In this document: piece after piece, positions 1 to 8,885 of the stretch
Numbering within the stretch: the stretch's first letter is position 1
Layout: the number at the start of each line of letters is the position of its first letter
Origin: Chitinophagaceae bacterium
GTDB lineage: Bacteria; Bacteroidota; Bacteroidia; Chitinophagales; Chitinophagaceae
Assembly (NCBI GenBank): GCA_016708765.1
Contig: JADJFD010000003.1
Coordinates: 248,001 to 312,000, forward strand
Length of the DNA stretch: 64,000 nt
Reading direction: 5' to 3'
The notes under the pieces: model-generated
The model's database searches: none
The model's input: the letters and a program-made list of their open reading frames with translations, nothing else
Told to the model about the DNA's origin: nothing
Position numbers and translations under genes: made by a program

Positions 1-2
1 TA

Positions 3-110
3 TTGATAATTGCAGTTGTCGCATTTGTTCTAGTTAAATGGTTGGCAATTCCAATAACGGTGCTTGCATATGTTCTTTTATCTTTGCTCTTCAAAAACAA
101 AACAACATGA
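3..110 (+). CDS. C-terminal end of a membrane protein, probably phosphatidylserine synthase (partial)
   Basis: Only the last 35 codons lie in the window; the gene starts before base 1. The open frame ends at a TGA (108-110) that overlaps the purS ATG (107-109) as ATGA, which supports it as a real translationally coupled gene end. The visible residues form a hydrophobic helix interrupted by a KWLAIP stretch and end in a short basic tail (FKNKTT). A CDP-diacylglycerol-serine O-phosphatidyltransferase often ends this way and, as I recall, precedes purS in related Bacteroidetes; that identity is inferred from the tail and the neighbour, not from a catalytic motif. Confidence 0.5.
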   Translation: MIIAVVAFVLVKWLAIPITVLAYVLLSLLFKNKTT

Positions 111-352
111 CCTATACAGTTCAAATAAAAGTGATGCCATTGAAAGAATTGCTTGATCCGCAGGGAAAAGCAGTAATGGGTGGTTTAGAAAACCTTGGCC
201 TTAATGGTGTAGAAGATGTAAGAGTTGGAAAAAACATAACACTTCAGGTAAATGCAGATTCGCCTGATAAAGCTAAAGCCATTGCAGAAGAAGCAAGTAA
301 GAAGTTACTGGCAAATCCAGTGATGGAGTATTTCGAGGTTTCGGTTAATTAG
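107..352 (+). CDS. purS: Phosphoribosylformylglycinamidine synthase subunit PurS
   Basis: PurS is the small bridging subunit of the PurL-PurQ-PurS enzyme that converts FGAR to FGAM in purine synthesis in the cytoplasm. The 81-residue product matches the family size. It shows the typical pattern: a first strand (TVQIKVMPL), the DPQGKAV segment, a GLNGVEDVRVGK strand turn, and a C-terminal helix followed by NPVMEYFEV. An earlier in-frame ATG at 38 would add 23 residues that belong to the upstream gene in another frame. The ATG at 107 is chosen because it overlaps the upstream stop as ATGA and gives the family length. PurL and PurQ are not in the window. Confidence 0.9.
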   Translation: MTYTVQIKVMPLKELLDPQGKAVMGGLENLGLNGVEDVRVGKNITLQVNADSPDKAKAIAEEASKKLLANPVMEYFEVSVN

Positions 353-448
353 TTAATCAGTAAATTGGTTAATTAGGGGTTTTGTAAAGCGATAAGATTT
401 TTTGAATGTAAAGCCCAATTAACTATTAAACCAATTAACTAATAAACC
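344..448. repeat. Imperfect inverted repeat between purS and rsmI
   Basis: Two A/T-rich arms of about 33 bases, roughly 344-378 and 417-448, are imperfect reverse complements of each other (the theme is GGTTAATTAGTTAA against TTAACTAATAAACC). They flank a short spacer of about 38 bases. The left arm begins inside the last codons of purS. It could fold as a hairpin in the transcript and act as a weak terminator or stability element, but there is no clean T-run. Confidence 0.5.
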
Positions 449-1114
449 ATGCTTTTCCTCGTCCCCACACCAATCGGAAATTTAAAGGACATTACACTTC
501 GTGCAATAGAAGTTTTGAAAGAAGTTGATTTAATTCTTGCAGAAGATACGAGGACATCTTCAAAACTTCTGAATCATTATCAAATTACTAAACCGCTTTC
601 TCCTTATCATCAGCATAACGAGCATAAAGTTTTGCATCATCTGGTCAGCCAACTATTAGAAGGAAAAAAAATTGCCGTAATAACAGATGCCGGCACACCT
701 GGTATTTCTGATCCTGCTTTTTTATTAGTAAGAGAATGTATTAAAGTTGGAATAAAAGTAGAATGCCTACCCGGCGCTACAGCATTTGTTCCGGCATTAG
801 TCAATAGTGGCATTCCTACCAACCGATTTTGCTTTGAAGGGTTTTTACCAATAAAAAAAGGACGACAAACACTACTGAAGCAATTGGTAGAAGAAGAAAG
901 GACCATGGTCTTTTACGAATCTCCGGTAAGATTAGTTAAAACTTTAACCGAATTCGCTACCTACTTTGGAGAGGAAAGACAATGCTCCGTAAGCAGAGAA
1001 CTTACAAAGATGTTTGAAGAAAATAAGCAAGGCACTTTGAAAGAAGTAGCTGCTCATTTTACTGAAAAAACAGTGAAGGGTGAAATTGTGATTGTCGTTG
1101 CAGGTAAGAATTAA
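449..1114 (+). CDS. rsmI: 16S rRNA (cytidine-1402-2'-O)-methyltransferase RsmI
   Basis: RsmI methylates the ribose of C1402 in the decoding centre of 16S rRNA, using SAM. The 221-residue product has the full tetrapyrrole-methylase-like family signature: LVPTPIGNLKDITLRA at the N-terminus, LAEDTRTSSKLL, the ITDAGTPGISDPA loop near residue 80, the CLPGATAFVPAL segment, and FYESPVRL with SRELTKMFEE further on. It is somewhat shorter than the roughly 280-residue E. coli protein because it lacks the C-terminal extension. Its stop codon overlaps the stop of the convergent gene at 1111. Confidence 0.95.
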   Translation: MLFLVPTPIGNLKDITLRAIEVLKEVDLILAEDTRTSSKLLNHYQITKPLSPYHQHNEHKVLHHLVSQLLEGKKIAVITDAGTPGISDPAFLLVRECIKVGIKVECLPGATAFVPALVNSGIPTNRFCFEGFLPIKKGRQTLLKQLVEEERTMVFYESPVRLVKTLTEFATYFGEERQCSVSRELTKMFEENKQGTLKEVAAHFTEKTVKGEIVIVVAGKN

Positions 1115-1794
1115 TACCAAACAGCAACCTCATCAATCGGCTTTCTATTCAAATCAGGCACCCAACATTCATCCGCCGGATAACCAACGGGAACTAATAG
1201 AAATGGCTTTTCGTTTTCAGGTCTTTTTAAAACTTTGCACAAAAAATTCATTGGCGAAGGAGTATGCGTTAAAGCTCCTAACCCAGCATTATGAATTGCA
1301 GTTAATAAAAATCCACAGGCTAATCCGCAGCTTTCAGTGGCATAATAAACAGTTCCTTTTGTTCCATCTTGTTTTAACTCATAACTTTTTTTGAAAATAA
1401 TGATAAGGTAAGGGGCGGTTTCTAAAAATTCTTTATGCCAATCAGTTTGTAAGGGTCGCAGATCTTTTAGCCATTCTTCTGGCATTCGGCCGTTATAACT
1501 ATCAAATTCTTCATTTTCTGCTTCAATACGTATTTGCTTTTTAATGCCTGGGTCACTCACTACGCAAAATGTCCAGGGTTGTTTATGTGCCCCGCTGGGT
1601 GCTGACGAGGCGCTTAGAATAATATTCTCGATTACTTCTTTGGGCACAGGTTTATCAGAAAAATCTCTTATTGTTCTCCGCTTATCCAACCATTTATAAA
1701 ATTCATCACTCTTTTGTATCATTGCCGGAGAAGAAAAGGTTTCTTTGGCGTAAGAAACAAACGGATATCCGTCAATTTTTTTTGTTTTAACCAT
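1111..1794 (-). CDS. Iodotyrosine deiodinase-like nitroreductase family flavoprotein
   Basis: This 227-residue FMN enzyme belongs to the nitroreductase fold and resembles the iodotyrosine deiodinase (IYD) branch more than ordinary nitroreductases. The RRTIRDF motif (about 39-45) and SSAPSGAHKQPWTF (about 63-76) form the FMN site. The halotyrosine-binding triad of IYD (Glu-Tyr-Lys, 157/161/182 in the human enzyme, from memory) is matched by E96, Y100 and K121 with the same spacing. The C-terminus has PVGYPADECWVPDL and RKPIDE, also IYD-like. By family the reaction would be reductive dehalogenation of halotyrosines; the true substrate in this bacterium is unknown. Its stop overlaps that of rsmI, and the divergent M1 peptidase starts 41 bases upstream. 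Confidence 0.85.
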   Translation of the reverse strand: MVKTKKIDGYPFVSYAKETFSSPAMIQKSDEFYKWLDKRRTIRDFSDKPVPKEVIENIILSASSAPSGAHKQPWTFCVVSDPGIKKQIRIEAENEEFDSYNGRMPEEWLKDLRPLQTDWHKEFLETAPYLIIIFKKSYELKQDGTKGTVYYATESCGLACGFLLTAIHNAGLGALTHTPSPMNFLCKVLKRPENEKPFLLVPVGYPADECWVPDLNRKPIDEVAVWY

Positions 1795-1835
1795 AACATC
1801 AGTTTAACGTAATTTGTCAACTCAAATTAAAATTA

Positions 1836-3680
1836 ATGCGTAAGATTTTCTATTTAGTAATTATTTTCTGTTGTATTTCTTTATTTAGTAATGCACAACC
1901 TGATCGTTGGCAGCAAAAAGTGAAATATGTAATGAACGTTGATATGAATGTACAAACGAATCAATTCACGGGAAAGCAAAAGTTGGAATACTGGAATAAT
2001 TCGCCTGATACATTAACAAAGGTTTTTTATCATTTATATTTTAATGCTTTTCAGCCTGGAAGTATGATGGATGTAAGAAGTAGAAGACAAGGTGCTGTAA
2101 ATGGTGCTGGCGGAAGGCCTGACTGGGATGGAAGAGTAAAAGACAGGATTTTAAATTTGAAACCAGACGAGATTGGCTATCAGAAAATTCTTTCTTTGAA
2201 GATGAATGGTAAGCTTCAGTCATTCAAAATGCTGGAAACAATTCTGGAAGTGAAATTGGATAAGCCGATTCTTCCAAAATCTAAAGTTGTTTTCGATATG
2301 GAGTTTGAAGCACAGGTGCCATTACAAGTTCGCAGAAGTGGAAGAGATAATCCATCTACTAAAGTTCGTTACTCAATGAGCCAGTGGTATCCAAAACTTT
2401 GTGAATATGATTACGAAGGATGGCATCCTACACCATATATTGCCCGTGAGTTTTATGGTGTGTGGGGAGAATATGATGTAAGTATAAAAATTGACAGTAA
2501 GTATATTCTTGGCGGAACAGGTTACTTACAAAATCCTAATCAGATCGGTTATGGATACGAAACGGCAGGGGCAAAAGTTAACAGACCCTCCGGCAATAAA
2601 TTGACATGGAGATTTGTAGCGCCAAATGTGCATGATTTTATGTGGGCTGCAGATCCTGAGTTTATACATAAAACAAGAAAAGCAAACGACAGTGTTACAT
2701 TTCATTTATTATATAAGCCAACCAACGTAGCAGCTGCATCATGGGAAAAAATTCTTGATGATGCGGAAAGAGCATTGCCTTTTATCGAAAAAACATTCGG
2801 TGTTTATCCCTACAAGCAATATTCTTTTATTCATGGTGGTGATGGTGGTATGGAATATCCGATGGCTACTTTATTGGCCGATCCCGGGGCATGGTTACAT
2901 GAATGGATGCACAACTGGTATCATGGATTGTTAGGAACAAATGAATCACTCAACGGTTGGATGGATGAAGGATTTGCTTCGTACGCAGATGATAGAGTAT
3001 TAGCATTTTTAAATAATGATACTGGTTTTGCATCTGGAGGTGCCTATAGAAGTTACTTCTCTTTAGTAAAAAGTGGAAAAGAAGAACCTTTAACCACTCA
3101 TGCAGATCATTACAACTTAAATGCAGCATATAGTCCCGCCGTATATTCAAAAGGCGAAGTGTTTATGGAGCAACTCGGCTACATTGTTGGCGCACCGGTA
3201 AGGGATAATATTTTACTGGAATATTATAAGCAATGGAGATTCAAGCATCCGAATACAACTGACTTTATACGTATTGCAGAAAAGGTAAGTGATATGAAAC
3301 TGGATTGGTATAAAGAATATTGGATCAATTCAACTAAGACAATTGATTACAGTATTGATAGTTTATGGGAAGAGAATGGTATGACGAATGTGAGAATAAA
3401 GAGAAACGGATTAATGCCAATGCCGATTGATGTACAATTAACATTTAAAGATGGCAGTAAAGAAATGCATTATGTTCCGTTGGACCTGATGTATGGATTA
3501 AAGCCAATAGAAGATAAAACTGTTGCCAGAAAAGTTTATGAGCCCTGGCATTGGACCAGTGAGACATTTATTATTTCTACTCAGAAAAAATTATTTGATT
3601 TTACTGCAGTTGAAATAGATCCTTCGCAACGGATGGCTGATGTGGAAAGAAAAAATAATAAGTTGGAACCGAAGTGGTAA
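1836..3680 (+). CDS. M1 family zinc metallopeptidase, secreted
   Basis: The protein has 614 residues. It starts with a signal peptide (about 1-20, ending in SNAQ), so it is likely periplasmic or exported. The zinc site is complete: HEWMH at 355-359 and the third ligand E378 in DEGFAS, the HExxH-x18-E spacing of M1 peptidases. The upstream GGMEYP replaces the classic GAMEN substrate-binding motif, as is common in the Bacteroidetes branch of the family. An N-terminal M1 beta-sandwich and a C-terminal region follow the expected order. Aminopeptidase activity is the family expectation; the specific substrate cannot be read. A strong terminator follows at 3711. Confidence 0.9.
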   Translation: MRKIFYLVIIFCCISLFSNAQPDRWQQKVKYVMNVDMNVQTNQFTGKQKLEYWNNSPDTLTKVFYHLYFNAFQPGSMMDVRSRRQGAVNGAGGRPDWDGRVKDRILNLKPDEIGYQKILSLKMNGKLQSFKMLETILEVKLDKPILPKSKVVFDMEFEAQVPLQVRRSGRDNPSTKVRYSMSQWYPKLCEYDYEGWHPTPYIAREFYGVWGEYDVSIKIDSKYILGGTGYLQNPNQIGYGYETAGAKVNRPSGNKLTWRFVAPNVHDFMWAADPEFIHKTRKANDSVTFHLLYKPTNVAAASWEKILDDAERALPFIEKTFGVYPYKQYSFIHGGDGGMEYPMATLLADPGAWLHEWMHNWYHGLLGTNESLNGWMDEGFASYADDRVLAFLNNDTGFASGGAYRSYFSLVKSGKEEPLTTHADHYNLNAAYSPAVYSKGEVFMEQLGYIVGAPVRDNILLEYYKQWRFKHPNTTDFIRIAEKVSDMKLDWYKEYWINSTKTIDYSIDSLWEENGMTNVRIKRNGLMPMPIDVQLTFKDGSKEMHYVPLDLMYGLKPIEDKTVARKVYEPWHWTSETFIISTQKKLFDFTAVEIDPSQRMADVERKNNKLEPKW

Positions 3681-3710
3681 TTGAATATAGGCATCAATAA
3701 AAAAAGTAAA

Positions 3711-3739
3711 CCCTCTACGACAATTGTAGAGGGTTTTTT
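3711..3739 (+). terminator. Rho-independent terminator after the M1 peptidase gene
   Basis: A perfect 8-bp stem (CCCTCTAC at 3711-3718, GTAGAGGG at 3726-3733) with a 7-base loop is followed directly by six T residues. It sits 31 bases after the peptidase stop codon. Confidence 0.85.
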
Positions 3740-3943
3740 GACGGTTTTTTAATCAAGACCCCAAAGTATAAATACAAATAGGAAAAGGCTCAAGGTTAAT
3801 GGTTGGGTTGTCAAATTCTTGCTTGCTCAAAAATAGGAGGTCTATCTATTTGCAGCAATACCACTTTTGTGGTATATTTTGAAAAAAAGAGGCGAAACGG
3901 CTGCAAAAAGCCGCAGTTTTTTAATAAAAATCAAACTTTAGCA

Positions 3944-4585
3944 TTACCTGCCATAAAATTTGTTCACTGCTGCCACACGGTTAGTTACATGTAATTTTTC
4001 ATAAATATGGTAAACATGCTTACGAACTGTTTCGGGGCTAAGTATTAACTGCGAAGCAATTTCTTTATACATTAATCCTTTGGAAAGATATTCCAGTATT
4101 TCATTTTCTCTAGGTGAAAGCACATCCAGGCTAGTTCCATCTGTATTGATATGTGCTTGTTGTTGAAATGCGACAACTACCTTTCGGGCAATTTGGCTAC
4201 TCATTGGAGCGCCGCCTTCATATAGTTCTCTTATTGAATCCAGCATTTTGCTAGGGCTGGTTTTTTTTAAAATATATCCGCTTGCTCCGGCACTCAGCGC
4301 TTCAAATATTTTTTCATCCTCTTCATAAACTGTACACATCATAAAGTTTGTATCAGGAATTCTGGGTTTCAACACTCTTACTACATCTATACCTGTTTCA
4401 TCAGTTCCCAAATTTATGTCCATCAACACCACTTCAGGCTTTAGTATCGGAATCTGGTTTACAGCATCTTCTGCTGAGCTCATAATACCAATACATTTAA
4501 ATCCATCAGACATGGTTATGATTTCTTCTAAGGCTATTCTTAGGTCTCTATTGTCATCGACAACGCATACTGATATTTCTTTCAT
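3944..4585 (-). CDS. LuxR/NarL-type response regulator
   Basis: A 213-residue two-component response regulator. The receiver domain (about 1-120) has the acidic pair D10/D11, the phospho-acceptor D56 in VVLMDINLG, a T in MMCTVYEED and a conserved Lys in GYILKKTSP. The LuxR-type helix-turn-helix follows (about 148-210): LSPRENEILEYLSKGLMYKEIA and SPETVRKHVYHIYEKL. It should bind DNA when phosphorylated. No histidine kinase gene is next to it, so its partner is elsewhere. The 263 bases between it and the M1 gene hold a terminator and otherwise no gene that I can support. Confidence 0.92.
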   Translation of the reverse strand: MKEISVCVVDDNRDLRIALEEIITMSDGFKCIGIMSSAEDAVNQIPILKPEVVLMDINLGTDETGIDVVRVLKPRIPDTNFMMCTVYEEDEKIFEALSAGASGYILKKTSPSKMLDSIRELYEGGAPMSSQIARKVVVAFQQQAHINTDGTSLDVLSPRENEILEYLSKGLMYKEIASQLILSPETVRKHVYHIYEKLHVTNRVAAVNKFYGR

Positions 4586-4641
4586 ACTATAAAGGTCAAC
4601 ATTACTTTAAAAACAAACAATACCACAAACTGGTATTTTTT

Positions 4642-5265
4642 TTATTTTGAAACGTAAACTTGATATTTTCCTTTAAAGAATTCTTCCTCAAAAATGGAAG
4701 AAATGTCCATTATTTTAGGTCTTGTGTTGCTTTCTTGAACTTCTAACGCTAAATCACCGCCTTTTAGGCATATTAAGCCTGGAGTAAATTCGGTCTGAGT
4801 TTTTATTTTTAAAAGCGGTTTGCTCCACCTCCATAAATCTTTAAGTTGCGCTACTGCACGGGAGACCACAAAGTCAAATTTTCTATTTTTAATATCCTCT
4901 ATTCTGCTATGCTGTGTTGTTATGTTTTTTATACCAGCACCTTCTGCCACTGCTTCTATTACTTTTAATTTTTTTGCAATACTATCTACTAAATGAAATT
5001 TTACTTCCGGAAAAAAAATAGCAAGTGGCACACCCGGAAAACCACCGCCGGTTCCTAAATCAATTATTTCCATACCATCTACAAATTCAAAACTGGCAGC
5101 AATGCTTAATGAATGCAGTACATGTTTCTCATACAGGCTGTCAATATCTTTTCTGGAAACAACGTTTATTTTTTCATTCCATTCTTTGTAGAGTGATTCA
5201 AGTAGCCGGAATTGTTCCAGTTGTATTGCAGTGAAATCAGCAAAATATTTAAGAATAATTTCCAT
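4642..5265 (-). CDS. rsmG: 16S rRNA (guanine-527-N7)-methyltransferase RsmG
   Basis: RsmG (GidB) makes m7G527 in 16S rRNA with SAM. The 207-residue protein has the N-terminal helix-rich part (FRLLESLYKEWNEKINVVSRKD), the SAM motif IIDLGTGGGFPGVPLAI (about 67-83), the acidic motif HLVDSIAKKLKV and the VVSRAVAQL motif. Length is that of the family. It lies 36 bases downstream of the glycosyltransferase gene on the same strand and may be cotranscribed with it. Confidence 0.95.
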   Translation of the reverse strand: MEIILKYFADFTAIQLEQFRLLESLYKEWNEKINVVSRKDIDSLYEKHVLHSLSIAASFEFVDGMEIIDLGTGGGFPGVPLAIFFPEVKFHLVDSIAKKLKVIEAVAEGAGIKNITTQHSRIEDIKNRKFDFVVSRAVAQLKDLWRWSKPLLKIKTQTEFTPGLICLKGGDLALEVQESNTRPKIMDISSIFEEEFFKGKYQVYVSK

Positions 5266-5301
5266 AATAAAGCTTTAAATATTTTTTTTAGGCTTCGAAG
5301 C

Positions 5302-6444
5302 TTACCAGCCTTTAATTGGCTTTCTCCACAATGCTGGTGCAAATATGAGGTAATAAAAAAACATCCATATATCAAAGAAAATAAACCAAGGCCAAAGATC
5401 ACTTTCACCCATTTTTTTCATTGACTTGTAAAGTACGATAGCTTGTATAATAAGACGTAACCCAAAAACAGGCAATGCAAAACGCCAATCATAGAAAATA
5501 ATGGAAGCCGCCAGCAAAGGATAGAAAATAAATTGTGTTGCAAAATATAAGCCCAGTAAAAACTTATGTTTTGGTTTGTAAAACTTTGCTGTGGTATAAT
5601 GCCTCGATTTTTGACGAAGCCATGCTTTCCATGTTGTTTTAGGAATAGAACGGGTAATAGCATCCGGGTCTATTACTACAGCAGTATTGTTTTTTGTGGC
5701 AGCTTTATTAATAAACAGGTCATCATCGCCACTTGGTATATTATTGATAGAAGAAAAGCCTTTATTCTTAAAGAACAAGCTTTTCTTATACGATAAGTTT
5801 CTGCCCACACCCATATATGGCATGCCGGCCAATGCATAGGAGAGATATTGTAAAGCAGTATGAAAGGTTTCAAACCGGATTAACTTATTCAATAAACCTT
5901 TCTTTTTATGATAAGCTCCGTAGCCCAATACAATTTCAATGTTATCATCATATCCATCCTGCATTTTCGTAATCCAATGTTCGCTGGCAGGTACACAGTC
6001 GGCATCGGTGAGCAATAGTACTTCATGCTTTGCTTCTCTTATTCCAATTGATAAAGGATATTTTTTTCCGGAAATATGTACCGCTTCCTGAGTAAGCTCC
6101 ACCACATGCAGCGACTTAAATGTTTTTTTTAATTCCTGTAAAATATATTTGGAATCGTCTAACGAATTATCATTTATCGCTACTACTTCATAGGTGCTAG
6201 GATAGGATTGGACTAGGACACCCGGCAGGTTACGGGCAAGATTTTCATCCTCATCTCTTGCACAAATAATTACAGAAACGGGATGATTTTGTGACTTTGA
6301 TTTTACCTTAGGTTTATAAAAAGCAATCCTGCCGAAAAAGCCGGTGTAATAAAATAATTGTATAGCGGTTACGGTGGTGAAAGAATAAAAAATAACTTCT
6401 CCCCAGTTAATTGGTGGCATAGCGGCGAAGGTAGATTTCAGCAA
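5302..6444 (-). CDS. Membrane-bound family 2 glycosyltransferase
   Basis: The 380-residue protein has one N-terminal membrane helix (about 15-35), a GT2 catalytic domain, and two to three C-terminal helices (about 290-375). Catalytic features are visible: VSVIICARDEDENL at the start of the nucleotide-sugar fold, VVAINDNSLDD, the metal-binding LLTDADCVP (DxD), GDDDLFINK, and RQKSRHYTTAKFY where QxxRW-type motifs lie. It should transfer a sugar from a nucleotide donor on the cytoplasmic face of the inner membrane. Donor and acceptor cannot be told. It diverges from tgt, 83 bases away. Confidence 0.88.
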   Translation of the reverse strand: MLKSTFAAMPPINWGEVIFYSFTTVTAIQLFYYTGFFGRIAFYKPKVKSKSQNHPVSVIICARDEDENLARNLPGVLVQSYPSTYEVVAINDNSLDDSKYILQELKKTFKSLHVVELTQEAVHISGKKYPLSIGIREAKHEVLLLTDADCVPASEHWITKMQDGYDDNIEIVLGYGAYHKKKGLLNKLIRFETFHTALQYLSYALAGMPYMGVGRNLSYKKSLFFKNKGFSSINNIPSGDDDLFINKAATKNNTAVVIDPDAITRSIPKTTWKAWLRQKSRHYTTAKFYKPKHKFLLGLYFATQFIFYPLLAASIIFYDWRFALPVFGLRLIIQAIVLYKSMKKMGESDLWPWFIFFDIWMFFYYLIFAPALWRKPIKGW

Positions 6445-6527
6445 GCAATGGGCAATAAATTAAGGATAAAAGATTTTCCACAACAGCATTCGCCTTTTGT
6501 CAATTGCTTATTGTTTAAATTGCGCCG

Positions 6528-7667
6528 ATGGCAGCATTACAATTTGAATTACAAGCGAAGGATTCCGGCTCAAAAGCCCGGGCTGGAAAGATAACTACCG
6601 ATCATGGCGAAATACTGACACCAATTTTTATGCCTGTAGGCACCGTTGGTAGTGTAAAGGCTGTAACACAACAACAGTTACTATCCGATGTAAAGGCGCA
6701 AATTATTCTGGGCAATACCTATCATTTATATTTACGTCCGGGATTAGATGTGCTGGAAAAAGCCGGCGGCTTGCACAAATTTAATAGCTGGCCCAAACCT
6801 ATTTTAACCGATAGCGGTGGCTACCAAGTTTTTTCATTAGCAGGCACTAGAAAGATAAAAGAAGAAGGTGTTACTTTTCAGTCGCATATTGATGGTAGTA
6901 AACATCTATTTGCGCCGGAAAGGGTAATGGACATTCAACGTTCCATTGGTGGCGATATTATCATGGCATTTGATGAATGCCCTCCAGGAGGAAGCGATTT
7001 TAACTATGCAAAAAAATCGATGGAGATGACACATCGGTGGCTGGACAGATGTTTTACACAATTCAATAGTACAGAACCAAAATACGGTTACACACAAAAT
7101 TTATTTCCCATTGTACAAGGTGGCACATTTAAAGACTTGCGAAAGCAATCCTGCGAATATATTGCCTCAAAACAGGCAACGGGAAATGCAATTGGTGGGC
7201 TTAGCGTAGGTGAGCCTGAAGATGTGATGTATGAAATATGTGATTGGTGTTGCGATTATTTACCAGCAGATAAACCAAGATACCTGATGGGAGTGGGCAC
7301 ACCATGGAATATTCTTGAATGTATCAGTATGGGTATTGACATGTTCGATTGTGTAATGCCAACGAGGAATGGAAGGAACGCCATGCTGTTTACAACAAAA
7401 GGTGTTATTAATATTGATAATAAGAAATGGGAAAACGATTTTTCGCCTATAGATGATGGGATTGATTGTGAAGTCAGTAATTATTATAGTAAAGCTTACC
7501 TCCGTCATCTAATGAAAGCAAAAGAATTTCTCGGTTATACAATAGCCAGTGTGCACAATCTTGCTTTTTATTTGTGGTTGGTAGCCGAAGCAAGAAAGCA
7601 TATTCAACAGGGAGATTTTGCCAGTTGGAAAAAAGATATGCTTGGAATTGTGAAAACTAAACTGTAA
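6528..7667 (+). CDS. tgt: Queuine/preQ1 tRNA-ribosyltransferase
   Basis: Tgt exchanges guanine-34 of GUN-anticodon tRNAs for the queuosine precursor preQ1. The 379 residues include TPIFMPVGTVGSVK, the catalytic region LTDSGGYQVFSL (about residues 90-101), AFDECPPGG, VQGG, GGLSVGEP, and the second catalytic Asp in GIDMFDCVMPTRNGRNA. The zinc site is unusual: where the E. coli-type enzyme has a C-x-C-x2-C cluster, this protein has I-D-C-E-V-S, so two of three cysteines are absent, while the distal His in VHNLAFY remains. A longer frame starting at 6358 is only a shadow. The permease downstream at 7797 is a common partner in Bacteroidetes. Confidence 0.95.
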   Translation: MAALQFELQAKDSGSKARAGKITTDHGEILTPIFMPVGTVGSVKAVTQQQLLSDVKAQIILGNTYHLYLRPGLDVLEKAGGLHKFNSWPKPILTDSGGYQVFSLAGTRKIKEEGVTFQSHIDGSKHLFAPERVMDIQRSIGGDIIMAFDECPPGGSDFNYAKKSMEMTHRWLDRCFTQFNSTEPKYGYTQNLFPIVQGGTFKDLRKQSCEYIASKQATGNAIGGLSVGEPEDVMYEICDWCCDYLPADKPRYLMGVGTPWNILECISMGIDMFDCVMPTRNGRNAMLFTTKGVINIDNKKWENDFSPIDDGIDCEVSNYYSKAYLRHLMKAKEFLGYTIASVHNLAFYLWLVAEARKHIQQGDFASWKKDMLGIVKTKL

Positions 7668-7796
7668 CAATATCTTTCACAACCTAACAACGTTTTTTCT
7701 TCTACTTTTGTTTAGCCGCCATAACTTTCCCCTTCGTTACAACTTCGGAGAATAAATAAGCGAAGGCGGCAAGTTTTTATTTTACTTTTCCATTGT

Positions 7797-8885
7797 ATGA
7801 AGAAGATTGACTGGTACATATTTAAAAAACTCATAATCACTTTTATCTTTTGCCTGTTATTATTCACTATTGTGGCAGTGGCAGTAGATACTAGTGAAAA
7901 AACAGATAATTTTGTACAATCAGGATTATCTACCAGCAAGATCATCACCGATTATTTCTTTGGCTTTGTACCTTTTATCTGGAGTTTACTTTTCCCTCTC
8001 TTTGTTTTTATTGCTGTTATCTTCTTTACCAGCCAAATGGCAACCCGTTCAGAAGTGATTGCAATTCTTGCCAGTGGAACCAGCTATAGGCGGTTTCTTC
8101 GTCCTTATATTGTAGGAGGTATAATGCTATCTGCCGTTTTATGGGTTGGTAGCCGTTATTGGATTCCAAAAGCAAATGTTATCAGAAGCGATTTTCAGCA
8201 GAAATATATTGATAACAAAGACCCTTCCAAGAACGGCGGCTTTGGAAATTCTTATTATAAAAGAATAGATAGTAATACCTACATCGGCATCCGTGATTTC
8301 GATACATTAAGCAAATCTTCCAGCGGTTTTTTTTTGGAAAAGGTTCAGGATAATAAAGTTGTATATAATCTTAGAGCAGATAGGATGAGATGGGATACAG
8401 CTATAAAAAAATGGCAACTTCTAAATGCTGGCGAACGATTTATTGATAGCATGGGAGAAAGGCTTTCATTTCACGACACTATGATTATTAATCTTAGTGT
8501 AAAGCCATCTGAATTAAGAAAGGATTATTATCTAAAAGATAAATTAACTACTCCCGAATTGGTGGCTTTTATTAAGCAGGAAGAATTGCGGGGCACAGAA
8601 GGGCTAAGTATTTTTAAAGTGGAAAGATATAGGCGGACAGCCACACCTACTTCCGTATTCCTGCTTACATTAATAGGGGTAGTAATTGCTAGCCGTAAAA
8701 CTAGAGGCGGCAGCGGTATGCATCTTGCCTTGGGAATTGCGATAGCTGCATTATTTATTATTGCCGACAGATTTTCTACAGTATTTGCAACTAAGAGCAA
8801 TTTTCCGCCTTTGTTAGCAGCATGGGTGCCTAATATAGCATTCACATTCGTTCTGATATGGCTATATCGTCGTACACCAAAATAG
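7797..8885 (+). CDS. LptF/LptG (YjgP/YjgQ) family LPS-export permease
   Basis: The 362-residue protein has the family layout: an N-terminal amphipathic start (MKKIDWYIFKKLIITF), helices at about 12-32, 60-80 and 100-120, a large periplasmic beta-jellyroll domain (about 130-275), and three C-terminal helices from about 285. The motif SEVIAILASGTSYRRFLRPY after helix 2 is typical of LptF/LptG. These permeases form the inner-membrane part of the LptB2FG complex that extracts lipopolysaccharide. Whether it is the LptF or LptG equivalent is not resolved. Following tgt by 129 bases, it is probably in the same unit. Confidence 0.88.
   Translation: MKKIDWYIFKKLIITFIFCLLLFTIVAVAVDTSEKTDNFVQSGLSTSKIITDYFFGFVPFIWSLLFPLFVFIAVIFFTSQMATRSEVIAILASGTSYRRFLRPYIVGGIMLSAVLWVGSRYWIPKANVIRSDFQQKYIDNKDPSKNGGFGNSYYKRIDSNTYIGIRDFDTLSKSSSGFFLEKVQDNKVVYNLRADRMRWDTAIKKWQLLNAGERFIDSMGERLSFHDTMIINLSVKPSELRKDYYLKDKLTTPELVAFIKQEELRGTEGLSIFKVERYRRTATPTSVFLLTLIGVVIASRKTRGGSGMHLALGIAIAALFIIADRFSTVFATKSNFPPLLAAWVPNIAFTFVLIWLYRRTPK

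Noticed and set aside
7711..7778. GCCGCC...CGAAGGCGGC inverted repeat before the LptF/LptG-type gene as a terminator of tgt
   Set aside because: The stem is interrupted by unpaired bases and the T-run is not directly after it, so I do not call it.
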